DNA of 64,000 nt from Gordonia mangrovi (GTDB taxonomy: Bacteria > Actinomycetota > Actinomycetes > Mycobacteriales > Mycobacteriaceae): positions 1,736,001 to 1,800,000 of the forward strand of contig NZ_CP102850.1 of the NCBI RefSeq assembly GCF_024734075.1. Reading direction: 5' to 3'. This document shows positions 11,901 to 21,074 of the stretch, one piece after another. Below the pieces are notes generated by a model. It ran no database searches. It was given only the letters and a program-made list of their open reading frames with translations, and was not told the origin of the DNA. How positions within the stretch are numbered: position 1 is the stretch's first letter; each line of letters begins with the position of its first letter. A program made the position numbers and the translations under genes.

Positions 11901-12902
11901 ACGGAGATCTCGACTGCGTTGGTGCTGCCGAAGTTCACCACGGTCGGCGACGGCGCGTTCCTCGCCGACGACACCATGGTCGCCTCCTATGAACTCGGCG
12001 GCGGATGGCTGCACATCGACGAGGCGAAGATCGGCAAGCGTTCGTTCCTGGGCAACTCCGGGATGACCGGGCCGGGCCGCAAGGTCCCCAAGAACGGCCT
12101 CGTCGCGGTGTTGTCGGCGACGCCGGATCGCGCGAAGTCGGGGTCGAGCTGGCTGGGCAGTCCCCCGGTCCGGCTGCGGCGCACGGCCGCCGCCACCGAC
12201 ACCTCGCGCACCTTCGACCCGCCGACCCGACTCAAGGTGGCCCGCGCGGTCGTGGAGACGCTGCGCATCATCCCGGTGATGGTGTCGTTCGGACTCGGAC
12301 TGTTCATGCTGCTCGGGCTGCAATACCTCGGCCAGCATGTGAGCTGGTGGGCGGCAGCGCTGCTCAGCGGCGTGCTGCTATTGGTGGCCGGCGCCGCGGC
12401 CTGCTGCATCGCGGCAGCCGCGAAGTGGTTGGTGGTGGGCCGCATCCGGGTGTCGGAGCATCCGCTGTGGAGTTCATTCGTGTGGCGCAACGAACTCTCC
12501 GATGCGTTCGTGGAAACCGTCGCGGCCCCGTGGTTCGCCAATGCCGCCACCGGTACACCGATCCTGAACCTCTGGCTGCGCATGCTCGGTGCCCGGATCG
12601 GTCGCGGCGTGTGGTGTGAGACCTACTGGCTGCCCGAGGCCGACCTGGTGACCCTGGGGGACGGGGCTACGGTGCAGCGCGGCTGCGTGGTGCAGACGCA
12701 CCTGTTCCACGACCGGGTGATGGCCATCGACCAGGTCACCCTGGAGGCGGGTTCCACGCTGGGGCCGCACTGCGTCGCGCTGCCCGCGTCGGGGCTCGGC
12801 GAGAGCACCACCGTCGGCCCCGCCTCGCTGGTGATGCGCGGCGACGTGGTGCCCGCGCACACCCGCTGGCAGGGCAACCCCATCGCGCCCTGGAACGTGT
12901 AG
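8985..12902 (+). CDS. Pls/PosA-type NRPS-like enzyme: adenylation, carrier, beta-helix membrane domain
   Basis: The 1305-aa product starts with an adenylation domain: A3 'FTSGSTGTPKGVAVTH' near residue 162, A5 'NTYGPTEATV', A7 'AYRSGDLV', A8 'DDQVKVGGRRIELGEID', A10 'TSGKVDRNALP'. A peptidyl carrier domain follows with the phosphopantetheine Ser in 'FFAEGGGSLAAAQLV' near 548. From about 600 on there are membrane helices and repeated hexapeptide-like left-handed beta-helix segments ('IGRGVDLHTIPPVTGFLTIG'). This is the architecture of polylysine-synthetase-like (Pls) proteins. It has no condensation or thioesterase domain, and no partner biosynthetic genes lie beside it. The product is unknown. 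A 24-bp in-frame tandem repeat occurs between A2 and A3. Confidence 0.88.
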   Translation: MVIPAQFLLSSQASAPRTLCDVLDQTARSYPDSPAIDDGDLTLTYTELLALVRRGAESLGEAGVGRGGRVGIRMPSGSRDLYVAILSTLYAGAAYVPVDADDPAERAELVFGEAQVDAIIDADGIHPTGTRTPIPAGTPTPIPAGTPMPIPAGRPTADDDAWIIFTSGSTGTPKGVAVTHRNAAAFVDAEARMFLLDDPLGPEDRVLAGLSVAFDASCEEMWLAWRYGACLVPAPRSLVRSGMDLGPWLVQRDVTVVSTVPTLASLWPPEALEAVRLLIFGGEACPPELAERLAVEGREVWNTYGPTEATVVACAAPLDGQGPVRIGLPLPGWDLAVVGADGHPVGEGEIGELVIGGVGLARYLDPAKDAEKYAPMPTLGWERAYRSGDLVRLDPAGLLFQGRADDQVKVGGRRIELGEIDNALQQLPGVSGAAAAVRKSAAGNSLLVGYLVSPQPDFDVAAAHRHLTEQLPAPMVPRLALVDELPTRTSGKVDRNALPWPLPGSSGTAKKGDDGDDLTDTEAWMAQRWTDVLGVTVDDSKADFFAEGGGSLAAAQLVTALRERYPDITVADLYDHPRLGSLAEMLDQRTPATVVQPRDVTPTPRSTGWAQILLTVPLTTLTGLQWATWLGVVNNLAVEVVERADRDVPWLVPVDWWVLLVAFLLFITPPGRMVIAAAGARLLLAGVEPGSYPRGGNTHVRLWVAERLLVASGAANLSGAPWMIYLARALGATIGRGVDLHTIPPVTGFLTIGEGASVEPEVDIAGWWIDGDIVHIGEIVIKRGASIGARSTLLPGAVIGRDAEVAAGSAVRGRVKARQHWAGSPAIKVGKADHPWPEHRPPRGSFWVPIFGLSSMVLAAIPLIALAAGLAVMGSWAIHADRLRSVALRCGALLPAATVTSLLVFVLITAILVRLLSIGLTKGYHPVRSRVGWQVWLTERLMDASRTYLFPLYASLLTPWWFRLLGVTVGEGTEISTALVLPKFTTVGDGAFLADDTMVASYELGGGWLHIDEAKIGKRSFLGNSGMTGPGRKVPKNGLVAVLSATPDRAKSGSSWLGSPPVRLRRTAAATDTSRTFDPPTRLKVARAVVETLRIIPVMVSFGLGLFMLLGLQYLGQHVSWWAAALLSGVLLLVAGAAACCIAAAAKWLVVGRIRVSEHPLWSSFVWRNELSDAFVETVAAPWFANAATGTPILNLWLRMLGARIGRGVWCETYWLPEADLVTLGDGATVQRGCVVQTHLFHDRVMAIDQVTLEAGSTLGPHCVALPASGLGESTTVGPASLVMRGDVVPAHTRWQGNPIAPWNV
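9379..9446 (+). repeat. In-frame 24-bp minisatellite inside the NRPS gene
   Basis: Two full copies and a third shortened one (starts 9379, 9403, 9427) encode TPIPAG(T/R)P-type octapeptides at about residues 131-154. They lie in a loop between adenylation motifs A2 and A3. The first two copies are identical at DNA level, so the expansion looks recent. Confidence 0.85.
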
Positions 12903-12928
12903 CCGCCGGTTCTGGCCCGAACCCGGTG

Positions 12929-13066
12929 ATCGAGTAGCCCGCGAGCGCCAGGCGAGCGAGCATATCGAGACCGTCACCGGATCTCGATACGCCTCGCCCA
13001 GCGGCTCGGCTACTCGATCAGCAGGAGGGACGTCAGCCTCGGCTACTCGATCAGCAGGAGGGTGTC
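12929..13066. repeat. Inverted repeat between convergent genes, family III (copy 1)
   Basis: The left arm (GATCGAGTAGCCCGCGAGCG at 12929 on) and right arm (GGATCTCGATACGCCTCGCC on) are imperfect inverted copies of about 45 bp. They are followed by a direct duplication of CTCGGCTACTCGATCAGCAG. It lies between the stops of the NRPS and DoxX genes and probably serves as a bidirectional terminator. A second copy lies at 43312-43430. Confidence 0.75.
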
Positions 13067-13487
13067 AGTCGGCGGCCGCGCCGCGGCGACGGCGGAAGAC
13101 GTAATGGTCGGCGGCAGCGGAGCCGGCCTGGGCGAAGCCGACCGCGAGCAGGCCTGCGATCAGCGCCAGGTTGAACTCGTAGCCGCCATCCGAGTTCCAG
13201 AACCCGGCATCCCAGTGCGCGTAGTAGATCGCACCGATCATGTCGGCGATCAGCAGGATCGCGACGATCGGCAGGAACAGACCGAGGATCAACAGGATGC
13301 CGCCGATGAATTCCACCCAGGTCGCGTACTGCGCTGCCAGATTCGGCCACGGGATGCCCATGGCGTCGAACCCGCGCTCAGTGGCGCCGATTCCGTTGGT
13401 GTGCAGCTTCTGCCACCCGTGCATGATGAAGATGATGCCGAGAATCAGTCGTGCCAAGAAAAACGTCACACTGCGAATGCCGAACAT
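13065..13487 (-). CDS. DoxX-family membrane protein
   Basis: This 140-aa integral membrane protein has four helices. It begins 'MFGIRSVTFFLARLILGIIF' and contains 'MHGWQKL' and 'FIGGILLILGLFLPIVAIL', typical of DoxX. In mycobacteria a DoxX protein takes part in a membrane oxidoreductase complex with superoxide dismutase and SseA. Whether this paralogue does so is not known. The ATG at 13487 was chosen because AAGGGAG lies four bases upstream, rather than the more upstream frame start at 13511. Confidence 0.85.
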   Translation of the reverse strand: MFGIRSVTFFLARLILGIIFIMHGWQKLHTNGIGATERGFDAMGIPWPNLAAQYATWVEFIGGILLILGLFLPIVAILLIADMIGAIYYAHWDAGFWNSDGGYEFNLALIAGLLAVGFAQAGSAAADHYVFRRRRGAAAD

Positions 13488-13680
13488 TGCTCTCCCTTGT
13501 CGTCCCGACAACCAAAACCGGACCGCGGTCCGATTAACTACCAGCTTCTCACGTCATTGCCGTCGCATGCACCCGACCTCCGGCAGGTAACCTGAGTCTC
13601 CGCGACACACGCGACCGGATTCGGATACCCGGTTCGCGTGCTGTGACACATGTGCCGCGTTTCAGCAGATCGGAGAGTCA

Positions 13681-15036
13681 GTGCCGGGAAAGTCGGCGAA
13701 GGGTCCACGCGAACCGCTGCTGGGCGCCCCGCTGGATGCACTCGACCCGTATCTGCCCGACAACGGCAACCTCGGTTACCGCATCTCGCGCTACGACCTC
13801 GACCTCCAGTACAAGGTGTCACCCAACCGACTATCCGGGGCGGCAACGCTCACCGCAACGTCGTTTGTCGCGCTGCGCAAGTTCACCCTCGATCTGGGGT
13901 CGTCGCTGTCGGTGTCGCGGGTGACCGTCAACGACAAGCGAGCCCGCTACAGCCACCGCAACCGCAAACTGTCGATCACGCCCGACGCCCCGATTCCGCC
14001 CGGCGGCGCGATGACGATCGTGATCCGGTACGCGGGCACCCCACGCCCGATCCGGGGCGCCTGGGGTGAGGTCGGGTGGGAGGAACTGACCGAAGGCGCG
14101 TTGTGCGCCAATCAGCCCAACGGCGCCGCGTCGTGGTTCCCCTGCGACGATCACCCGAGCGCCAAGGCGCCCTACCGGATCTCGATCACCACCGACAGCC
14201 CCTACTACGCGCTCGCGAACGGGGTACTGGAATCCAAACGCTCACGTGCCGCGCAGACGACGTGGGTGTACCAGCAGGTCGAACCGATGCCGACCTACCT
14301 CGCCTCGATCCAGATCGGTCCGTACGTCAAGAAGACGCTGGCCACCAAACCGGTTCCGGTCGACGCCGTGCTGCCCCAGCGCCTGGTGTCCAACCTCGAC
14401 GTGGACTTCGGCCGGCAGGTCGAGATGATCGACACCTTCGTCGAGATGTTCGGGCCCTATCCGTTCCCGCGCTACACGGTCGTCGTCACCGACGACGATC
14501 TGGACATCCCGATCGAGGCACAGAGCTTCTCCACCTTCGGGGCCAACCACTGCGACGGTTCGCAACGCGCGGAGCGACTCGTCGCCCATGAGCTCGCCCA
14601 CCAGTGGTTCGGCAACTCGGTCACCCTGGCGCGCTGGCGAGACATCTGGCTCCACGAAGGATTCGCGTGCTACGCGGAATGGTTGTGGAGTCAACGCTCC
14701 GGCAGCAAGAGCGCGGCCGAATGGGCTCGCCACTATTACGACAAACTTGCCGCCAATCCGGTGCGTGCGACACTCGCCGACCCCGGGTCGCGCCGGATGT
14801 TCGATGACTGGGTGTACAAACGCGGTGCGCTCACGCTCCACGCACTACGCCTGACCATCGGCGACGGCAACTTCTTCGCCCTGCTCAAGCGGTGGACAGA
14901 CAAGTACCGATACGGCTCGGCGACCACCGAGGACTTCATCGCGCTGGCCGCCAACTACTCGACGACGTCGCTGACCCACCTGTGGGACGAGTGGCTGTTC
15001 ACCGCGGAGCTGCCGGCCTTTCCGGGTCCGTCCTGA
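13681..15036 (+). CDS. M1-family zinc metallopeptidase (short form)
   Basis: This is a 451-aa aminopeptidase-like protein. The zinc motif is HELAH in 'VAHELAHQWFGN' near residue 302, and the second zinc ligand Glu is in 'WLHEGFACYAEW' near 326. The N-terminal beta-sandwich domain is present. The C-terminal helical domain of full-length (about 860-aa) PepN-like enzymes is absent, which is normal for a class of short actinobacterial M1 proteins. No signal peptide is seen. The GTG start has GGAGAG just upstream. The next gene starts 52 bp downstream, so co-transcription is possible. Confidence 0.88.
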   Translation: MPGKSAKGPREPLLGAPLDALDPYLPDNGNLGYRISRYDLDLQYKVSPNRLSGAATLTATSFVALRKFTLDLGSSLSVSRVTVNDKRARYSHRNRKLSITPDAPIPPGGAMTIVIRYAGTPRPIRGAWGEVGWEELTEGALCANQPNGAASWFPCDDHPSAKAPYRISITTDSPYYALANGVLESKRSRAAQTTWVYQQVEPMPTYLASIQIGPYVKKTLATKPVPVDAVLPQRLVSNLDVDFGRQVEMIDTFVEMFGPYPFPRYTVVVTDDDLDIPIEAQSFSTFGANHCDGSQRAERLVAHELAHQWFGNSVTLARWRDIWLHEGFACYAEWLWSQRSGSKSAAEWARHYYDKLAANPVRATLADPGSRRMFDDWVYKRGALTLHALRLTIGDGNFFALLKRWTDKYRYGSATTEDFIALAANYSTTSLTHLWDEWLFTAELPAFPGPS

Positions 15037-15088
15037 CCGGCTGCTCCGTGAACCCGCGGCGCCGAACCCGACCGATGCACCCGACTCG

Positions 15089-16351
15089 ATGACCGACGAC
15101 GACGCCGGCGCGACACAGCAGTCATCCGGAGCCATCGGGCGGGTCACCATCGCCACGCTGATCGCCGCGGGGTCGGGCTATCTGGTGTTGCTGTTGGCCG
15201 CACGGCATCTCGGTGCTGCCGGTTACGGTGTATTCGCGGTGTTCTGGGCCGCCTACGGGATGGTCACCGGCGCCCAGAACGGGCAGTTGCAGGAGACCAC
15301 CCGGGCCATCCGCGCCGGCATCGACAAGCGCACCGCGACGGGTCTGCGGCCGTGGCTGGTCAACGGCGCCATCGGCGTGACGCTTGGCGCACTGGTCGCC
15401 GCGACGTCGCCGCTGTGGAGTGGGCTGGTCTTCGACGAACAGCGCGGACTGTCGGTGCTGTTGCTGGCGGCCGGCGTGGCGTCGTTCGGGGTGTACGCCC
15501 ATCTCGCCGGCGCGTTGTCGGGGTCGGTGTCCTGGGGCGCGTTCGCGACGCTGTTGTCGGTGGACGCGATGATCCGCCTCGTGGGTGCCGTGCTCGCGGT
15601 GGCCTTCGGTGGCGATGTGACCGCCTTCCTGGTGATCACGGTGATCGGCTCGGCGTCCTGGATGATCCTGCTGGTCGCCTCGTCGTCGGCGCGTGCGGCG
15701 GTCGGGCTGCCCGCCGACGTCGCGGCGCGCCGCTTCACCGCCCACACGCTGACCGCGATGACCGCCGCCGCGGCGAGCGCGGTGCTGGTGATGGGCTTCC
15801 CGGTGCTCATCACCGCCACCGGCAGCGACGCCGACACCGCCGCCGTGGGTGCCGTGGTGCTCGCGGTCACACTGACACGAGCGCCGCTGCTGGTGCCGCT
15901 GAACAGCTTCCAGGGTGTGTTGATCACCCGTTTCGTCGACGGCCGACAGCAGGTGGGTGCCGCCTTGCGCGTGCCCCTGGCTGCGGTCGCCGCGATCGGT
16001 GTCGCCGGGGCAGGCGTCGCCTGGCTGATCGGCCCCTGGCTGCTGTCGACCGTGTTCGGCGCCGACTTCCGGCTCGGCGGCGCAGCGGTAGCAGCATTCA
16101 CCCTCGGCGCCACGACCCTGGCCCTGCTGACCGTGACCGGGGCGGCCACCATCGCGGTCGGCGCACACCGCTGGTACGCGGCCGGATGGTGGTTGGCCAC
16201 CCTCGCCTCGATCGGATTGTTGCTGCTACCGGCCGACGTGACGGTCCGCGTGGCGATCGCGCTGATCGGCGGCCCGCTGGTGGGCATGGCGGTTCACGGT
16301 GTGGCGCTGCTCGGGCGGAGTCGGCCCGCGGCGGCCAGCGCACGCGACTGA
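15089..16351 (+). CDS. Polysaccharide flippase-like membrane protein (Rv3630-like)
   Basis: This is a 420-aa polytopic protein with about 12 hydrophobic helices of the Wzx/MATE-like oligosaccharide flippase type. It starts with a short acidic N-terminus and 'GRVTIATLIAAGSGYLVLLL'. It probably translocates a lipid-linked sugar across the membrane. The neighbourhood (polyprenyl-phosphate sugar synthase and DUF2304 protein just downstream) matches the Rv3630-Rv3631-Rv3632 order of M. tuberculosis, linked to cell-wall galactosamine. That assignment is by synteny. Its 3' end overlaps the convergent glycosyltransferase gene by 58 bp. Confidence 0.78.
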   Translation: MTDDDAGATQQSSGAIGRVTIATLIAAGSGYLVLLLAARHLGAAGYGVFAVFWAAYGMVTGAQNGQLQETTRAIRAGIDKRTATGLRPWLVNGAIGVTLGALVAATSPLWSGLVFDEQRGLSVLLLAAGVASFGVYAHLAGALSGSVSWGAFATLLSVDAMIRLVGAVLAVAFGGDVTAFLVITVIGSASWMILLVASSSARAAVGLPADVAARRFTAHTLTAMTAAAASAVLVMGFPVLITATGSDADTAAVGAVVLAVTLTRAPLLVPLNSFQGVLITRFVDGRQQVGAALRVPLAAVAAIGVAGAGVAWLIGPWLLSTVFGADFRLGGAAVAAFTLGATTLALLTVTGAATIAVGAHRWYAAGWWLATLASIGLLLLPADVTVRVAIALIGGPLVGMAVHGVALLGRSRPAAASARD

Positions 16352-17181
16352 GCGTGATTGAGCCGCGACGTCGCGTGCAGCCGCGCTGCTCGGGCGGCGC
16401 GCGGCCAGCCGCGTTCGGCGCAGCGTCGGGCTTCGTCGGCGAAAAAGGCGTTCTCCTCGGCGAAGCGTCGGCCGTCGACGGCCTGCACCGAGCTGACCGA
16501 TGCCTGATGGCGGCGGTACCGGAACACCACCCGCGGGTCGTGTACCAGCGACCCACCACGTGCGGCGAGGTCGACGAGCAGCGCGAGGTCCAGCACGATC
16601 TCGAGACCGGGCCGGAACCCGACGTCGCGGACCGGACCGGTCCGCCACAGCAGCGACGGGAAGTAGGTCCAATTCCCGTGATAGAGGCTCGCCGCCATCG
16701 CCTCGCCGTTCAGTACGGCCGGGGCGCCGGGTCGCGCCCGCGGCGTCAGCAGGGTCTTGATTCGATCGCCGAGCGGGCGGACGACCTGGTCACGGTCGTC
16801 GATGACCTCGACACCGGGGGCGATCACTGCCGCGTCCGGGTGTTGCCGGGCCAGTGACCGGACGGTGGACACGTAGTCGGGCGCCATCACGTCGTCGCAA
16901 CCCATCACCACGAAGTGCTCGGCCTCCACCAGGTCGACGCATCGCCGGAAGTTTCCGTTGACGCCCAGGTTGGTCTCGTTTCGCAGGTAGCGCACCCGGG
17001 GGTCGGTGAGCGAGGTCAACCAGTCGGCCGGCTCCGGATCCGGATAACAGTCGTCGATGACGACGAGGCGCAGGTCACCGTCGGTCTGTTCGAGCACGCT
17101 GGTGACGGCCTGCCGGAACTGGGCGACGTCGCCGTAGAACGGCATCATCACGTCGATCGGCACCCGACCAGGGTAGGTCAT
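16294..17181 (-). CDS. Family 2 glycosyltransferase
   Basis: This 295-aa GT-A fold enzyme begins 'VPIDVMMPFYGDVAQFRQAV'. It has 'VVIDDCYPD' as the first acidic motif and 'VMGCDDVMAPDY' as the DxD-type metal site near residue 95. A C-terminal helical part follows 'VVFRYRRHQASVS', a common ending for rhamnosyl/galactosyl-type GT2 enzymes. Donor and acceptor are unknown; rml and galE genes nearby suggest dTDP-rhamnose or UDP-galactose. The ATG at 17181 was chosen because the GT2 domain begins there, although the frame is open to 17484. It is divergent from the next GT gene by 31 bp. Confidence 0.85.
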   Translation of the reverse strand: MTYPGRVPIDVMMPFYGDVAQFRQAVTSVLEQTDGDLRLVVIDDCYPDPEPADWLTSLTDPRVRYLRNETNLGVNGNFRRCVDLVEAEHFVVMGCDDVMAPDYVSTVRSLARQHPDAAVIAPGVEVIDDRDQVVRPLGDRIKTLLTPRARPGAPAVLNGEAMAASLYHGNWTYFPSLLWRTGPVRDVGFRPGLEIVLDLALLVDLAARGGSLVHDPRVVFRYRRHQASVSSVQAVDGRRFAEENAFFADEARRCAERGWPRAARAARLHATSRLNHAQSRALAAAGRLRPSSATP

Positions 17182-17199
17182 GGCAACACTTCGCTCGGC

Positions 17200-17205
17200 T
17201 AGGGT
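17200..17205 (+). promoter_or_regulatory. -10 of leaderless GT2/DUF2304 promoter
   Basis: TAGGGT, seven bases, then ATG at 17213. It favours 17213 over the ATG at 17180. Confidence 0.45.
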
Positions 17206-17212
17206 TACCGGC

Positions 17213-17917
17213 ATGACCTCCGGCGCCACCAGCAACGATGACGTGTGGCTGGTGATCCCCGTCTTCAACGAGGCGCAGGTGATCCGCGAGGTCGCGGCGA
17301 ATGCGGCGAAGACCTTCCCCAACATCGTCTGCGTCGACGACGGCAGCCGCGACGATTCCGCCGCCGAGATCCATGCCGCCGGTGCGCGGCTGGTCCGCCA
17401 CCCGGTCAATCTCGGGCAGGGTGCGGCCATCCAGACCGGGGTGGAGTACGCGCGGGCGCAGCCGGGTGCCCGGTTCTTCGTCACCTTCGACGCCGACGGA
17501 CAACATCAGGTCGACGACGTGGTCGCGATGATCGACCGCCTGCGTACCGAACCGGTCGACATCATCGTCGGCACCCGATTCGCCGAAGGACGCAGCGAGT
17601 CGGTACCCCTGGTCCGGCGAATGGCGTTGCGCACCATCGTGTTCTTCAGCCCACGCACTCGTCGACTCGGACTCACCGACGCGCACAACGGGTTACGTGC
17701 CTTCAACAAGACGGTGGCAGACGATTTGGATCTGGTGATGGCCGGAATGAGTCACGCCTCGGAGTTCGTGGCACTCATCGACCACCACGACTGGCGGGTG
17801 GCCGAGCAGCCCGTCACCATCTTGTACACCGACTACTCCCGGGCGAAGGGGCAGTCGCTGATCAACGGCGTCAACATCGTCGCCGACGGTCTGCTGCACC
17901 CGCGGATGAGGAAGTGA
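17213..17917 (+). CDS. Polyprenyl-phosphate glycosyltransferase (PpgS/DPM1-like)
   Basis: This 234-aa GT2 enzyme is of the dolichol-phosphate-mannose-synthase type. Motifs include 'VIPVFNEAQVIREV' at the N-terminus, 'CVDDGSRDDS', 'NLGQGAAIQTGVEYA', 'FDADGQHQVDDV' (the DxD metal site) and 'GTRFAEGRSE'. It probably charges polyprenyl phosphate with a sugar. The adjacent 113-aa DUF2304 protein and upstream flippase match Rv3631 (PpgS, polyprenyl-phospho-N-acetylgalactosaminyl synthase) with Rv3632. That specificity is inferred from gene order only. The DUF2304 gene follows after 7 bp. Confidence 0.85.
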   Translation: MTSGATSNDDVWLVIPVFNEAQVIREVAANAAKTFPNIVCVDDGSRDDSAAEIHAAGARLVRHPVNLGQGAAIQTGVEYARAQPGARFFVTFDADGQHQVDDVVAMIDRLRTEPVDIIVGTRFAEGRSESVPLVRRMALRTIVFFSPRTRRLGLTDAHNGLRAFNKTVADDLDLVMAGMSHASEFVALIDHHDWRVAEQPVTILYTDYSRAKGQSLINGVNIVADGLLHPRMRK

Positions 17918-17924
17918 GTGCCCG

Positions 17925-18266
17925 ATGATCTGGTTTCAGATCCTGACCATCGTCGGCCTGGTGGCGCTGGTCGCCTTCTTCGTGGTCAACCGTGGCACGG
18001 CGCGCGCGTCGGCGGGCGTGAAGATACTGTTCGTCGCCTTCGTCGCATTCGGCCTCTATGCGATGCTGCGCCAAGACGACATCACCTGGCTTGCCAACAA
18101 AGTCGGCATCCAGCGCGGCCTGGACCTGGTGCTGTTCCTCCTGGTGGTCGCCTTCGCCTTCACCACGGTCTCGACCTACCTACGATTCCGCGAGCTCGAG
18201 ATCAAATACGCGAGACTCGCGCGGGCCGTGGCCCTACGCGACGCGGACAATCAGTCGCAAGATTAG
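17925..18266 (+). CDS. DUF2304 membrane protein (Rv3632-like partner of the polyprenyl-phosphate GT)
   Basis: This 113-aa protein has three hydrophobic helices: near residues 3-21, 31-48 and 67-86. It ends in a charged helix 'RFRELEIKYARLARAVALRD'. DUF2304 proteins are regularly encoded beside DPM1-like glycosyltransferases. The mycobacterial example is reported to anchor or stimulate its partner enzyme. GGAAGTGAG precedes the ATG, and the gene is seven bases from the upstream gene, so translation is probably coupled. Confidence 0.85.
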   Translation: MIWFQILTIVGLVALVAFFVVNRGTARASAGVKILFVAFVAFGLYAMLRQDDITWLANKVGIQRGLDLVLFLLVVAFAFTTVSTYLRFRELEIKYARLARAVALRDADNQSQD

Positions 18267-18284
18267 CGCTCGATGTCACCAGCA

Positions 18285-18462
18285 CGGTAGTCGACAGAAC
18301 CCCAGAATTCGCCGAGAGAACCCAAGCCTCCGTCACATCGTGCCGTAAGACTCAACCTCTGGGTTCTCTCGGCGAATTCTGGGGTTCTGTCGACGCGAAA
18401 CGGGGTTCTCTCGGCGAATTCTGGGGTTCTGTCGGCGAATTCTGGGGTTCTGTCGACTACCG
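18285..18462. repeat. 21-bp repeat array with nested perfect inverted repeats, family I (locus C)
   Basis: This is a 178-bp block between the convergent DUF2304 and rmlC genes. Arms 18290-18324 and 18360-18394 are a perfect 35-bp inverted repeat around a 35-bp loop. The outer ends 18285-18315 and 18432-18462 are also perfect inverted repeats (CGGTAGTCGACAGAACCCCA outward). From 18361 on, units recur every 21 bp with the core GGGTTCTSTCGRCG. It may act as a bidirectional terminator or may be a MITE-like remnant. Confidence 0.85.
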
Positions 18463-18479
18463 AGCCAAGACTTGGCTGG

Positions 18480-19097
18480 TTAGGTCGCCAGGGTGCGCAG
18501 GTACCGGGTGACGTCGTCGTAGGTCGGAAGCAGGCCGGAGTCGCGTGCCTCCGACAACCCGGGCGCGGCAGTGTCTTTCGTCGACAACTCGTACTTCAGC
18601 GGACTGCCGTCACGAGCGCTGGTCGGCCAGTCGATGCCGAGTTCCTCGTCGAGCGGGTTGATGCCGTGCTCGGCGGTCGGGTTGTAGCCGGTGGAGCACA
18701 GGTAGGTGACCGTCGAACCGTCGGCGAGTGAACAGAACGCGTGCCCGAGCCCCTCGGACAGATAGACCGCGCGCCGGTCGACGTCGTCGAGCAGGACGGT
18801 GTCGTAGGTGCCGAATGTGGGCGACCCGACCCGGATGTCGACGATGACGTCGAGAATCGCGCCCGACGGACAGGTCACGTACTTGGCCTGCCCGGGTGGG
18901 ACGTCGGCGAAGTGCACACCGCGCAGCACCCCGGCCGCCGACACCGACAGATTCACCTGCGCGAGGTCGAGCCGATGCCCGATCACCTCGGCCAGCAGAT
19001 CGCCCTTGAACACCTCGGCGAACAGCCCGCGCTCGTCGCCGTGCTGCACCGGCGTGAGTTCCCATGCGCCGTCGATCGTCAGCGGCCGCACCTTCAT
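18480..19097 (-). CDS. rmlC: dTDP-4-dehydrorhamnose 3,5-epimerase
   Basis: This is the third step of dTDP-L-rhamnose synthesis, needed for the rhamnose linker of arabinogalactan. The 205-aa cupin has family motifs 'DERGLFAEVFKGD', the catalytic His in 'GVLRGVHFAD', 'QAKYVTCPSGAILDVIVDIR', and 'LSEGLGHAFCSLAD'. The ATG at 19097 lies one base after the rmlA stop, so the pair is an operon with probable translational coupling. M. tuberculosis RmlC is 202 aa. Confidence 0.94.
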   Translation of the reverse strand: MKVRPLTIDGAWELTPVQHGDERGLFAEVFKGDLLAEVIGHRLDLAQVNLSVSAAGVLRGVHFADVPPGQAKYVTCPSGAILDVIVDIRVGSPTFGTYDTVLLDDVDRRAVYLSEGLGHAFCSLADGSTVTYLCSTGYNPTAEHGINPLDEELGIDWPTSARDGSPLKYELSTKDTAAPGLSEARDSGLLPTYDDVTRYLRTLAT

Positions 19098-19098
19098 C

Positions 19099-21061
<1,963 letters not shown>

Positions 21062-21074
21062 GCGGAGGCTGGTC

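Noticed and set aside
18361..18462. Short regularly repeated units that could suggest a CRISPR array
   Set aside because: Units are adjacent with a 21-bp period and no unique spacers, and no cas genes are present. It is a tandem/inverted repeat, not CRISPR.
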